Shown one piece after another: positions 30,110 to 38,070 of a DNA stretch of 64,000 bases. The DNA is taken from assembly GCA_016462625.1 (NCBI GenBank), contig JAEMSV010000004.1, positions 1-64,000 on the forward strand, given 5' to 3'. Numbering within the stretch: the stretch's first letter is position 1; the number at the start of each line of letters is the position of its first letter. The translations under genes were made by a program, and so were the position numbers. This DNA comes from Solirubrobacteraceae bacterium (GTDB lineage Bacteria > Actinomycetota > Thermoleophilia > Solirubrobacterales > Solirubrobacteraceae). Below the pieces are notes generated by a model that made no database searches, was not told where the DNA came from, and was given only the letters and a program-made list of their open reading frames with translations.

Positions 30110-31447
30110 TCAGGCGTCGTCCGCCGGCGGCGTAGCGGCCACCGCGGGCGGTGGCGCAGCGGCCGGCGGAAGGCCCTCGGCATGGCCGAGCTGCCCGAGT
30201 TCTGCGGTGTCGCGGCCGAAGAGCAGCCCGACGTTCCAATCGAAGAGGAGGCGCGCGCGGCGGCCCCACCCTGGCATGAGCGCCAGGTGGTACGTACGCG
30301 CCAGCCACCAGGCCGGAGTGCCGCGCCAGCGGATGCCGAGGGTCGAGGCGACCGCCTTGCCGCGCCCCATGTCCACGAAGACGCCGAGCGTGCGGTAGCG
30401 GAAGGGCCGGCGCCGGCCGACCCCGATCGCGGCGGCGATGTTCGTGGCGACGACCTTCCCCTCGCGCGTCGCGTGCTGCGCCGTCGGCGGTGCCGCGGTC
30501 TTGCGACCCTTCGCCGGATCGGGCACGCCGGCCGCGTCTCCGATCGCCCATACGTTGTCGTACCCATCGACCTGGAGGTACTTGTCGGCGGGGATCCGCC
30601 CGCGGTCGTCGGTCGGCAGCCCCAGCTGCGAGATCACCGGGTGCGGCCGCACACCGGCGGTCCACACGACGATGCGTGTCGGGATCCGCTCGCCGTCGGA
30701 CAGCAGCGCGCTCGTCTCGGTCACCTCCTGCAGCGTCGTCGACGTGCGGATCTCGATCCCCCGCCCCCGCAGCTCGCGCTGGGCGAACTTCGCCAGCTGC
30801 GGCGAGATCTCGGGCATCACCCGGTCGGCGGCGTCGACGAGCACCCAGCGCATCCCGGTGACCCGGCAGCGCGGGTAGTGATCGATGACGTCGGTGGCGA
30901 AGTCCTGGAGCTCGGCGAGCCCCTCGAGCCCCGCGTAGCCGGCGCCGACGAACACGTAGGTCAGGAACGTCTCGCGCTCGGCGCGGTCGTCGATCGTCTC
31001 GGCGATCTCCAGGCTCTGCACCAGCCGGTTGCGCAGCTGGATCGCCTCGGGGAGGGACTTCAGCCCCATCGCGTGTTCGGCCAGGCCGGGGACGGGAAGC
31101 GTGCGGCTGACCGAGCCGAGCGCGACGACGAGGTGGTCGTAGCGCAGCTCGTTGACGTCACCGTGCAGCGTCCGGACCGACACCCGCCGCTCCGTCGGGT
31201 CGGCACCGAGCACGCGCCCGACCCGCAGGTCGACCCGGTCGGACAGCGCTTCGCGGAGCGGGACCACGACGTGGCGCGGCTCGAGCGTTCCCGCCGCGGC
31301 ACCGGGCAGCAGCGGCGTGTAGAGCATGAAGTTCGTCTCGTTGACGAGGGTGATGCGCGCGCTCTGCGGCGGTAGCAGCTTGCAGAGCCGCTGCGCGGTC
31401 TGCAGACCACCGAACCCACCACCCGCGATGACGACGTGCCAGGCCAT
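30110..31447 (-). CDS. Type II NADH dehydrogenase-like FAD oxidoreductase
   Basis: About 445 aa. Two Rossmann motifs: HVVIAGGGFGGLQTA at the N-terminus (FAD) and YVFVGAGYAGLEGLAEL mid-protein (NADH); later VWTAGVRPHP, VWAIGDAAGVPDP and a hydrophobic, membrane-associating C-terminus (RGTPAWWLARTYHLALM) followed by a Pro/Ala tail. NDH-2 enzymes pass electrons from NADH to quinone without pumping. ATG at 31447 preferred over the GTG three codons upstream. A quinone-independent role cannot be excluded. Confidence 0.88.
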   Translation of the reverse strand: MAWHVVIAGGGFGGLQTAQRLCKLLPPQSARITLVNETNFMLYTPLLPGAAAGTLEPRHVVVPLREALSDRVDLRVGRVLGADPTERRVSVRTLHGDVNELRYDHLVVALGSVSRTLPVPGLAEHAMGLKSLPEAIQLRNRLVQSLEIAETIDDRAERETFLTYVFVGAGYAGLEGLAELQDFATDVIDHYPRCRVTGMRWVLVDAADRVMPEISPQLAKFAQRELRGRGIEIRTSTTLQEVTETSALLSDGERIPTRIVVWTAGVRPHPVISQLGLPTDDRGRIPADKYLQVDGYDNVWAIGDAAGVPDPAKGRKTAAPPTAQHATREGKVVATNIAAAIGVGRRRPFRYRTLGVFVDMGRGKAVASTLGIRWRGTPAWWLARTYHLALMPGWGRRARLLFDWNVGLLFGRDTAELGQLGHAEGLPPAAAPPPAVAATPPADDA

Positions 31448-31464
31448 GCCCAGCACGGTACCCG

Positions 31465-31947
31465 TCAGGTCTTCGGCGGGGAATGCTCGTCGTCACGGAT
31501 GACGAGCACGGGTCGGTGCGCGTGGTGGACGACACCCTGCGAGACGGAGCCCAGCAGCGCACTGCGCCAGCCGCCCCGGCCGCGGGAGCCGACCACGACG
31601 ACGTCGGCGTCGACCTCGTCGGCGAGCGCCACGATGCCGTGCCAGGTTGGCGCGTCCTCGATGACCTTCGCCTCACCGACCAGGCCGGCCGCGGTGGCCA
31701 GCTGGGCCCCCGCCTCGGCCAGCCGCTCGGTGCTGACGCCGACTGCCTTGTCGACGCGCTCCTGGCTCTCGATGTCCAGCGGATCGATGGTCCCCAGCGC
31801 CCCGGGCGCGGACAGCACCGGTGTCGGTTCCCAGACTGCCGCGATGACCGCCCGCGCGCCAGGGAAGAGCGCGGCAGCACGCTCCAGTGCGTGCCGAGCC
31901 GGGTCGGAACCGTCGTAGGCGATGAGCAGAACGGTGTCGGCGGGCAT
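31465..31947 (-). CDS. Universal stress protein (UspA family)
   Basis: 160 aa single USP domain: VLLIAYDGSDPARHALERAA at the start and the ATP-binding pattern VVVGSRGRGGWRSALLGSVSQGVVHHAHRPVLVIR (G-x2-G-x9-GS) at the end, so an ATP-binding type. ATG at 31947; a longer frame upstream is the shadow of the Wzz-kinase gene. Lies 17 nt before the NADH-dehydrogenase-like gene, probably co-transcribed. Confidence 0.93.
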   Translation of the reverse strand: MPADTVLLIAYDGSDPARHALERAAALFPGARAVIAAVWEPTPVLSAPGALGTIDPLDIESQERVDKAVGVSTERLAEAGAQLATAAGLVGEAKVIEDAPTWHGIVALADEVDADVVVVGSRGRGGWRSALLGSVSQGVVHHAHRPVLVIRDDEHSPPKT

Positions 31948-31972
31948 CCCTGCGGATGCTACCGCCGCCGCA

Positions 31973-33661
31973 CTAGGAATCGGCGGTCTCGACCGCGTCC
32001 TCGTCCGGGTCGGTCTTCGACTTCGCCTGGTCGCGCACGTAGTCCGCAGCGTCACCGGCGCCATTGCTGGCACCGTTCGCGGTGATGGGCGGAAGCGCGT
32101 CGTCCTCGTGCTTCTCGGTCCGAGCAAGGGCCTGCTGGGGGGCGCCCTCTTCGCCCTTGTCCGGGCGAATGTAGTTCGCGTAGCCCGCGTAGTCGCTGAC
32201 CCGGTCACCGCCGTTGATCACGACGCCGAGAACCGGTGCCTTGAACTTGGCCAGCTGCCGGCGCAGATGTGAAAGCTCGTCACGCTTGGTCTGCCCGAGC
32301 CGGGTGACGACGAGGACGCCATCGACCTGCGAGAGCAGCGGGATCGGATCGGCCACGACCGGAACGGGTGCGCTGTCGATGACGATGAAGTCGTACCGGC
32401 GCCGGACCTCACCCAGGAGCGAGGTCATGTTCTCGGACTCGATGAGGTCCGCCGGATTCGGCGGCTTCGGGCCGGCGTAGAGCACGTCAAAGGTGTGCTC
32501 GTCCTCCCCACCGTGTTCGTAATGCTGGAGTGCCTGCGAGAGCGTGACCTGCTCACTGAGGACCGTCGACAGGCCCTTCTCGCCCGGCGCCGTGCCCATC
32601 TTCAGCGCGAGGACGGGCCGCCGCAGGTCCGCCTCTACCAGCAGAGTCCGCGCGCCGCTCTCCGCCGCGCAGAGCGCGAGGTTCCACGCCACGGTGCTCT
32701 TGCCCTCACCCGGCGAGGACGACGTGACCAGCACGCACGAGGCGTCCTTGCTGGCCTCGAAGTACCGCAGCTCCGCGCGCAGGAGACGGAACGCCTCGAT
32801 GTCGCTGGGCCGCAGCGTCTCGAGCCCGCCCTTCTGCTTCTGGATCGCCTTGCTCTGGGGCACGATGCCGAGCACCGGCGCATCGACCGAGTCCTCGATC
32901 TCATCGGCGTCGCGGATGCGGCGGTCGAACCGATCGATCAGGAGCGCAAGCGCTATCCCGAGCAACCCACCGAGGACGATTCCCAACACCACATTGCGGC
33001 GGGTCCTCGGCGAGGACGGGACCTCCGGGACCTTTGCCCGCTCGACGAGCTGGACGTTGCCAGTCTGCAGCGCCGCCAGATTCGCAAGATCCTGCTGCTG
33101 ACCGCGGAGCTTCTCGATCTCTGCCGGAGACGCGCCGTTTTGCTCAAGCCGCGCGAGTCTGCGATTGAGCAGGGTCAAGCCCCGGTCAATAGATGCGCTC
33201 TGACTCTCGCGTCGGAACTCCACAAACTCCTCGGCGAACTTCGTGGCTGTCAAGGTCGCGACCCTGGGGTCCGGATCGACAGCCTCGACAGTCGCGAGGT
33301 CATCGCTTCCCGACTGGCTGACCGCGACGTTCACGCTCGCATCCGGCACACGATCTGCGAGCGCGGCTCGGGTCCGGTCCCGGACCGTGCTCAAGGACGC
33401 GAGCGCCGTGTTTGTCGCAGCGATGCGGTCCTGATCGATGCTGTAGTCCACCCGGCCGATGAGGTCATCCGCGGCGTTGGTCTTCTGGAACAGCAGCGTG
33501 GCCGTCGCGGTGTACTCCTTGACCTGATTCAGCGAAATAGCGAGGGCGACCGCCGGCGTAACCACCACGCAGATCGCGACGATGACCCACCGCCGACGCA
33601 GCGCCTTCAGAACCTCGTGAAGGCTGAGTCCGCCGGAGCTCTCGATGTCAGGTGAAGCCAA
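31973..33661 (-). CDS. Wzz-type chain-length regulator fused to BY-kinase (copy 2)
   Basis: 562 aa. Same layout as copy 1: membrane helix near 25-45, Wzz/coiled-coil region, second helix (VVLGIVLGGLLGIALALLI), then kinase with Walker A SSSPGEGKSTVAWNLA, A' LLVEADLRRP, Walker B FIVIDSAPV. The C-terminal tail holds SDYAGYANYIRP with three tyrosines, likely autophosphorylation sites, then an acidic stretch. The start is a TTG at 33661 that directly follows a run of seven C; GGAAGG about 11 nt upstream may be the ribosome site. Confidence 0.92.
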   Translation of the reverse strand: MASPDIESSGGLSLHEVLKALRRRWVIVAICVVVTPAVALAISLNQVKEYTATATLLFQKTNAADDLIGRVDYSIDQDRIAATNTALASLSTVRDRTRAALADRVPDASVNVAVSQSGSDDLATVEAVDPDPRVATLTATKFAEEFVEFRRESQSASIDRGLTLLNRRLARLEQNGASPAEIEKLRGQQQDLANLAALQTGNVQLVERAKVPEVPSSPRTRRNVVLGIVLGGLLGIALALLIDRFDRRIRDADEIEDSVDAPVLGIVPQSKAIQKQKGGLETLRPSDIEAFRLLRAELRYFEASKDASCVLVTSSSPGEGKSTVAWNLALCAAESGARTLLVEADLRRPVLALKMGTAPGEKGLSTVLSEQVTLSQALQHYEHGGEDEHTFDVLYAGPKPPNPADLIESENMTSLLGEVRRRYDFIVIDSAPVPVVADPIPLLSQVDGVLVVTRLGQTKRDELSHLRRQLAKFKAPVLGVVINGGDRVSDYAGYANYIRPDKGEEGAPQQALARTEKHEDDALPPITANGASNGAGDAADYVRDQAKSKTDPDEDAVETADS

Positions 33662-33786
33662 GGGGGGGAATACCTTCCATGTCGCTTTTGGATCTAGGCA
33701 CCGGACGCTCGCGCTGGCATCGGTCCCCTCAAAGAGTACGGACGCGGCACACGTTCGTCACAACTCGCGGACCAAAGGGCAGGTGG

Positions 33787-34596
33787 TCAGCACTCCAGCA
33801 GGACCGCGGCCCAGTCTCCGCCGGTCCTCCGGTCCCGTTCCTGCAGGCCGTGGGGCGCGAACGCGGCCACCACCTCGTCGGCCTCGGCGCGCAGGAGCCC
33901 GCTCGCCACGAGCCGCAGCGGTGGCGGGCCGTCGAAGCCCTCCCGCGCGACGCCGAGCAACAGCGGACGCAGCAGATTCGCGACCATCGTGGGGGCTGTC
34001 GGGGCCGGCCCGTCGCGGAGCAGGTCGAAGGGCCGGACGTCGACCTGCACCCCGTTGGCTTCCGCATTCTGGCGCGTGGCCGCCACGCTCTCGCGCTCGT
34101 GGTCCACGCCGCGCACCGGAGCCCAGCCCAGCTTGGCCGCCGCGATCGCAAGCACGCCGGAGCCGCAGCCGAGGTCCATGAGCTCGCCGCCGGGCTCGAG
34201 CTCGAGCAGCAGCTCGAGGCACAGGCGCGTCGTGTCGTGCGCACCGGTCCCGAAGGCCTGCCCCGGATCGATCACCACCTCGTCGATCCCGTCAACCGGA
34301 TCGGCCCACGGGGGCCGGACGTGAAGCCGGTCCCCGATCGTGATCGGCTGGTGGAACACCTTCCACCGCTCGCTCCAATCGTCGGCGACCTCTTCGGTCA
34401 CGACCTCGACGAGCGTGCCGCCGACCGCCGCTTCGAGATCGGGCAGCGACGGGAGCTCCCCCGGCGCGCCATAGATCGCGTACTCCATGCGGTCCCCGAG
34501 GTCGCGCTCCTCGACGCCCGACGGGACGAGTTCGAGGAGCTCGGCAAGCGCGAGCTCGGCGTGGTCGTGCGGGACGCGCAGGGCGAGGCGAAGCAT
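33787..34596 (-). CDS. prmA: Ribosomal protein L11 methyltransferase-like protein
   Basis: 269 aa SAM enzyme. N-terminal substrate-recognition domain (1-90) and catalytic domain with IDPGQAFGTGAHDTTRLCLELL and motif I LMDLGCGSGVLAIAAAKLG; post-motif IV is MVANLL (usually N-[IL]-L). Methylates L11 in characterised homologues. In many bacteria it follows dnaJ; here an OmpA-domain gene lies between. Confidence 0.9.
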   Translation of the reverse strand: MLRLALRVPHDHAELALAELLELVPSGVEERDLGDRMEYAIYGAPGELPSLPDLEAAVGGTLVEVVTEEVADDWSERWKVFHQPITIGDRLHVRPPWADPVDGIDEVVIDPGQAFGTGAHDTTRLCLELLLELEPGGELMDLGCGSGVLAIAAAKLGWAPVRGVDHERESVAATRQNAEANGVQVDVRPFDLLRDGPAPTAPTMVANLLRPLLLGVAREGFDGPPPLRLVASGLLRAEADEVVAAFAPHGLQERDRRTGGDWAAVLLEC

Positions 34597-34624
34597 GGGC
34601 CGACAGGATGCCAGCGCGCGAGCG

Positions 34625-34639
34625 CCGGCACCCCGCCGG
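34625..34639 (-). terminator. Short hairpin after the OmpA-domain gene
   Basis: CCGGC (34625-34629) pairs with GCCGG (34635-34639), 5-nt loop, 12 nt past the stop codon on the minus strand. Weak. Confidence 0.25.
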
Positions 34640-34650
34640 TCCCTACCGCC

Positions 34651-36720
34651 CTACCGCTTGTAGCCGACGACCAGCTCGACACGGCGATTCAGCGCGCGGC
34701 CGGCCTCGCTGCGGTTGCTCGCCCGCGGCTTGGTCTCGCCGACCGTTACGGCCGTCGTCTTGACCTTCGCCCCGCCGGCCTTCAGCGCCGCGCAGATCGC
34801 CTTCGCGCGGGCCAGGCCGAGCTTGCGGTTGGCCTCGGGGTCCCCCGTGCCGGAGCGCGAGGTGTGGCCGGTGCAGGTCACCGTCGTCGCGCTCGTGAGC
34901 TGCTTGGCCGTGCGCCTGACCCAGGCCTTCGCGACCGGCGTGAGCTTCGCGCTCTGGAACGCGAAGAGCCCCGTGGCCGGGATCACCGCGACGCGCGACG
35001 GCAGCAGCACGCTGTTGCCGGTCGCCTTCAGCGTCGCGCCGCCGCCCTTCGGGAACGCGGTCATGTTCAGCTTGACCTTCAGGCCGCCGAGACGGTTGAC
35101 CAGGCGCTTGCCGGTCTCGGTCAGCTTGAGCTTGATGCTGACAGCGTTGGTGGTCTTGTTGGTCGTGATCTCGCCGGTGCCGATCTTCGTCAGCTTCGCG
35201 GCGCGGGCACGGCCGCCCGAGGACGGGACGTCGGCGAACACGTCGACGACGCACTTCTCGATGTTCACGCCGCTGACCTTGCAGCCGACCTGCAGGTCGT
35301 CGCTCTCGACCGCGAGCTTCGCGGCGACGTCGAGCTTGGCCTCGGTGACGGCCCAGCTGACGTCGAGGATCGCGCCGGCGCCGGAGTCGTTGCTCTGGAA
35401 CACGCGGACGTTGTGCTTGCCCGGCGACAGGTTCGTCAGCTTCAGCGGCGAGCTGCACGCGACGGGCGGACGGCCGTCGATGACGCACGAGAACGAGCCG
35501 CCGCCGCTGCCGGTCCAGGTGATCGTCGCCTCACGGGACGTCGTCGCGGCGGGCGGGCCGCTCACGAGCTGCGGGGCGGGCGGCACGGCGACCGGCGGCT
35601 GCGGGGTCGTGGGCGTGCTCGGCGCGACGACGCGCACCGTCACGGTGCGCGCGCTGGTCATGGGCGCGCTGACGTCCGAATCCGTCGCGTCGACGGCGAT
35701 CTGCACGACCGAGCCGATCGCGGACGCCGGCGGGTTCAGCGAGACCTTGGCGTCACCGGAGGTGACCGTCGACGAGCCCCAGCTCGGGACACCGCCAACG
35801 GCCATCAACACGGTCTGGCCCGCGTCGGGATCGCTCGCTGCGAAGGTCAGGTTCGTCGTGGTCTCCGGGTTGATGTCGATGACGCCCGTCGCCGAGTCGG
35901 CCGAGAAGACCGGCGGCGTGTTGTTCGAGACGGTGAGCAGGAGGTCGCGCTCGACGTACTGCCCGAACTCATCCTGGACACGCGCCTTGTAGACGTAGTA
36001 GTGGCCGACGGTCAGGCCCGACGTCGTCGAGAAGGGGATCTCGACGAGGCCGCCGCTCGAGATGGAGACGAGGTTCGTCTGCGGCGCGGTGCTGTCGTAC
36101 GTCGCGGTGTCGCCGCTGTTGGCGCTCTGCAGGAGCTTGACCGTCGGGGCCGCGCCGCTCTCGGTCGACATGGCGAACTGCTGCGCGTAGGCCGCCTTGG
36201 TCGAGATGCCCAGCGACGGCTGGCTCGTGAGCTTCGGCGACTTGTGGGTGAAGCCCGCCTGCTTGCGGACCTTTGCGCGCACCGTGATGCCGGACGGCGC
36301 CGTGTTCTGGATGCCGCCGACGCGGGCGCTGGAGAACATCTGGATCGTCACGTCACCGTCGGGCTTGCCCGCGATGCTCTCGCTGAAGGTCGCGGTCGTG
36401 GTGATCGAGCCCGGGTTGCAGGCCGTGATGCTCGTGTCCTGGGACGCGACGGTGATCGAAGTCGGCGAACCGTCACCGGTCGCCTGGAACTGGACGGACC
36501 CGATCTCCGGGTAGATGTTGTTCGGGTCGCAGTCGCCGTAGTTGGCCTTGATCAGGCTGACGGTGCCCGTGAGCTGCCCGGCGGCGTCGATGGTCGCGTC
36601 GATCGACGCGCCCTTGAGGTGGGAGGCATGGGCCGGGGCAGCAGCGACGTACGCTGTGAAGCAGACGGCGAGCAGGGATGAGAGCGCCAAGGGGCGCACG
36701 CAACGGAGGGCACGGGACAC
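34651..36720 (-). CDS. Large secreted protein with Ig-like region and C-terminal OmpA domain
   Basis: About 689 aa from the GTG at 36720, which has AGGAG at 8 nt; a GTG at 36753 is the longer option. Signal peptide (PLALSSLLAVCFTAYVAAAPAHAS). The body is Thr/Ser/Val-rich beta sandwich repeats (NNTPPVFSADS, DATDSDVSAPMTSARTVTVRV), a Pro hinge (TPTTPQPPVAVPPAPQ), and an OmpA/MotB peptidoglycan-binding domain at the end (VTCTGHTSRSGTGDPEANRKLG, LNRRVELVV). Likely a cell-wall-anchored surface protein. It separates dnaJ from prmA. Confidence 0.85.
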   Translation of the reverse strand: MSRALRCVRPLALSSLLAVCFTAYVAAAPAHASHLKGASIDATIDAAGQLTGTVSLIKANYGDCDPNNIYPEIGSVQFQATGDGSPTSITVASQDTSITACNPGSITTTATFSESIAGKPDGDVTIQMFSSARVGGIQNTAPSGITVRAKVRKQAGFTHKSPKLTSQPSLGISTKAAYAQQFAMSTESGAAPTVKLLQSANSGDTATYDSTAPQTNLVSISSGGLVEIPFSTTSGLTVGHYYVYKARVQDEFGQYVERDLLLTVSNNTPPVFSADSATGVIDINPETTTNLTFAASDPDAGQTVLMAVGGVPSWGSSTVTSGDAKVSLNPPASAIGSVVQIAVDATDSDVSAPMTSARTVTVRVVAPSTPTTPQPPVAVPPAPQLVSGPPAATTSREATITWTGSGGGSFSCVIDGRPPVACSSPLKLTNLSPGKHNVRVFQSNDSGAGAILDVSWAVTEAKLDVAAKLAVESDDLQVGCKVSGVNIEKCVVDVFADVPSSGGRARAAKLTKIGTGEITTNKTTNAVSIKLKLTETGKRLVNRLGGLKVKLNMTAFPKGGGATLKATGNSVLLPSRVAVIPATGLFAFQSAKLTPVAKAWVRRTAKQLTSATTVTCTGHTSRSGTGDPEANRKLGLARAKAICAALKAGGAKVKTTAVTVGETKPRASNRSEAGRALNRRVELVVGYKR

Positions 36721-36813
36721 GGGAGAGGCTCCTGCAGGGTTCGGGATCCCCACAGCTGTCGACGGGCGGCGTGCCCCGGTTTAGACAGCGCGGACAAGTC
36801 GCCGAGGCGCCCA

Positions 36814-36828
36814 CCCACCAGAAGTGGG
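36814..36828 (-). terminator. Small hairpin after dnaJ
   Basis: CCCAC (36814-36818) pairs with GTGGG (36824-36828), 5-nt loop, 8 nt downstream of the dnaJ stop. The rest of 36721-36836 shows no convincing promoter. Confidence 0.3.
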
Positions 36829-36836
36829 GACGGGAC

Positions 36837-37949
36837 TTACCCGAGGTGCAGCGCGCGACGGAGCTTGCTGCCGAGCGACTCGTCGCCCCGCAGGTTGTCC
36901 TCGTCCAGGCTGTCGGCGAGCTGCTGGAGCAGCTCGCGCTGCTCGGGTCGCAGCCGGCGCGGAATCACGATGTTCATGACGACCTTCAAGTCGCCCCGGC
37001 GGCCGGGGCGCTGCAGCACCGGCATACCGCGTCCGCGCAGCTTGATCAGCTCGCCTGGTTGCGTGCCGGCGGGGACTTCAAGCTCCTCCTCGCCCTCGAG
37101 CGTGGGGATCGCCAGCGAAGCGCCAAGCGCCGCCAGCGGAGCCGGCACGTCCAGCACGGCGACGAGGTCGTCACCGTCGCGCATGAAGCGGTCGTCCTCG
37201 CGCACCCGCACGCGCACGTAGAGATCGCCGGGCGGCCCGCCGGGTTCCCCCACGTGGCCGCGGCCGCCGAGCCGGATGCGCTGGCCGTCGGAGATGCCCG
37301 CGGGGACGTCGACCTTCAGCGTGCGATCGCGGACCTCGCGCCCGCGCCCGGCGCACTGCTTGCAGGGCTGCTCGGGGATCTTGCCCGAGCCGTCGCACTG
37401 GTCGCACGGCACCCGCCGCATCATCTGCCCAAAGGGCGTCCGCTGAACGCCCTGCAGCTGGCCGACGCCGCCGCAGCGCTCACACGTGACGATCGGCGTG
37501 CCCGGCTCGGCGCCGTTGCCGTGGCAGTGCTCACACAGGTCGACGGCCTCGTATAAGACCTCGACCTGCGTGTCCTCTGCGGCCTGCGCGAGATCGAGGG
37601 TGACCTCGACCAGCGCGTCGTCGCCGGGCGCCGGCCCGCGGCCGAACCCGCCGCCGCCCCCGAAGAACGCGTCGAAGAGATCGCTGAACGACCCGAACGC
37701 GCCCATGTCGGGCGCCGCGCCGCCGCGCTTCAGCCCCTCGTAGCCGTGCCGGTCGTAGATCGCGCGGCGCTCGGCGTCGGAGAGGATCTCGTAGGCCTCG
37801 GCGGCCTCCTTGAACTTCTCCTCGGCGTCGGGGTCGTGGCTGTTGACGTCGGGATGAAGCTCGCGCGCCAGCCGGCGGAAGGCCTTCTTGATCTGCGTCT
37901 CGTCGGCGTCGCGGTCGACACCGAGCACCTCATAGGCGTCCCGGGGCAT
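36837..37949 (-). CDS. dnaJ: Chaperone DnaJ
   Basis: 370 aa co-chaperone of DnaK. J-domain (1-70) with HPD in RELHPDVN, Gly/Phe-rich linker ([11 protein letters not shown]), four CxxCxGxG zinc repeats ([32 protein letters not shown]), then the substrate-binding C-terminal domains. ATG at 37949. It is separated from hrcA by an oppositely oriented acyltransferase gene. Confidence 0.97.
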   Translation of the reverse strand: MPRDAYEVLGVDRDADETQIKKAFRRLARELHPDVNSHDPDAEEKFKEAAEAYEILSDAERRAIYDRHGYEGLKRGGAAPDMGAFGSFSDLFDAFFGGGGGFGRGPAPGDDALVEVTLDLAQAAEDTQVEVLYEAVDLCEHCHGNGAEPGTPIVTCERCGGVGQLQGVQRTPFGQMMRRVPCDQCDGSGKIPEQPCKQCAGRGREVRDRTLKVDVPAGISDGQRIRLGGRGHVGEPGGPPGDLYVRVRVREDDRFMRDGDDLVAVLDVPAPLAALGASLAIPTLEGEEELEVPAGTQPGELIKLRGRGMPVLQRPGRRGDLKVVMNIVIPRRLRPEQRELLQQLADSLDEDNLRGDESLGSKLRRALHLG

Positions 37950-38026
37950 GGATCGGGCAGTGTAGGTGCGTCGCAAGCCCGATGAACGCTGGAGCCGGAC
38001 CGGGCCGCGTTTTGCGCAAGACGAGC

Positions 38027-38032
38027 TATATA
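38027..38032 (+). promoter_or_regulatory. Candidate -10 box upstream of the acyltransferase gene
   Basis: TATATA in an otherwise GC-rich 121-nt gap, 39 nt before the chosen ATG. No good -35 hexamer at 17-18 bp. Confidence 0.35.
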
Positions 38033-38070
38033 GTGCCGCGCTCGATGCGCAGGCCTACCGCTGGAGCTGG

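Noticed and set aside
33652..36681. A 1009-codon open frame on the plus strand
   Set aside because: It lies opposite the OmpA-domain and prmA genes, is extremely rich in Arg, Asp and Gly, and has no domain pattern; long antisense frames are expected at this GC content.
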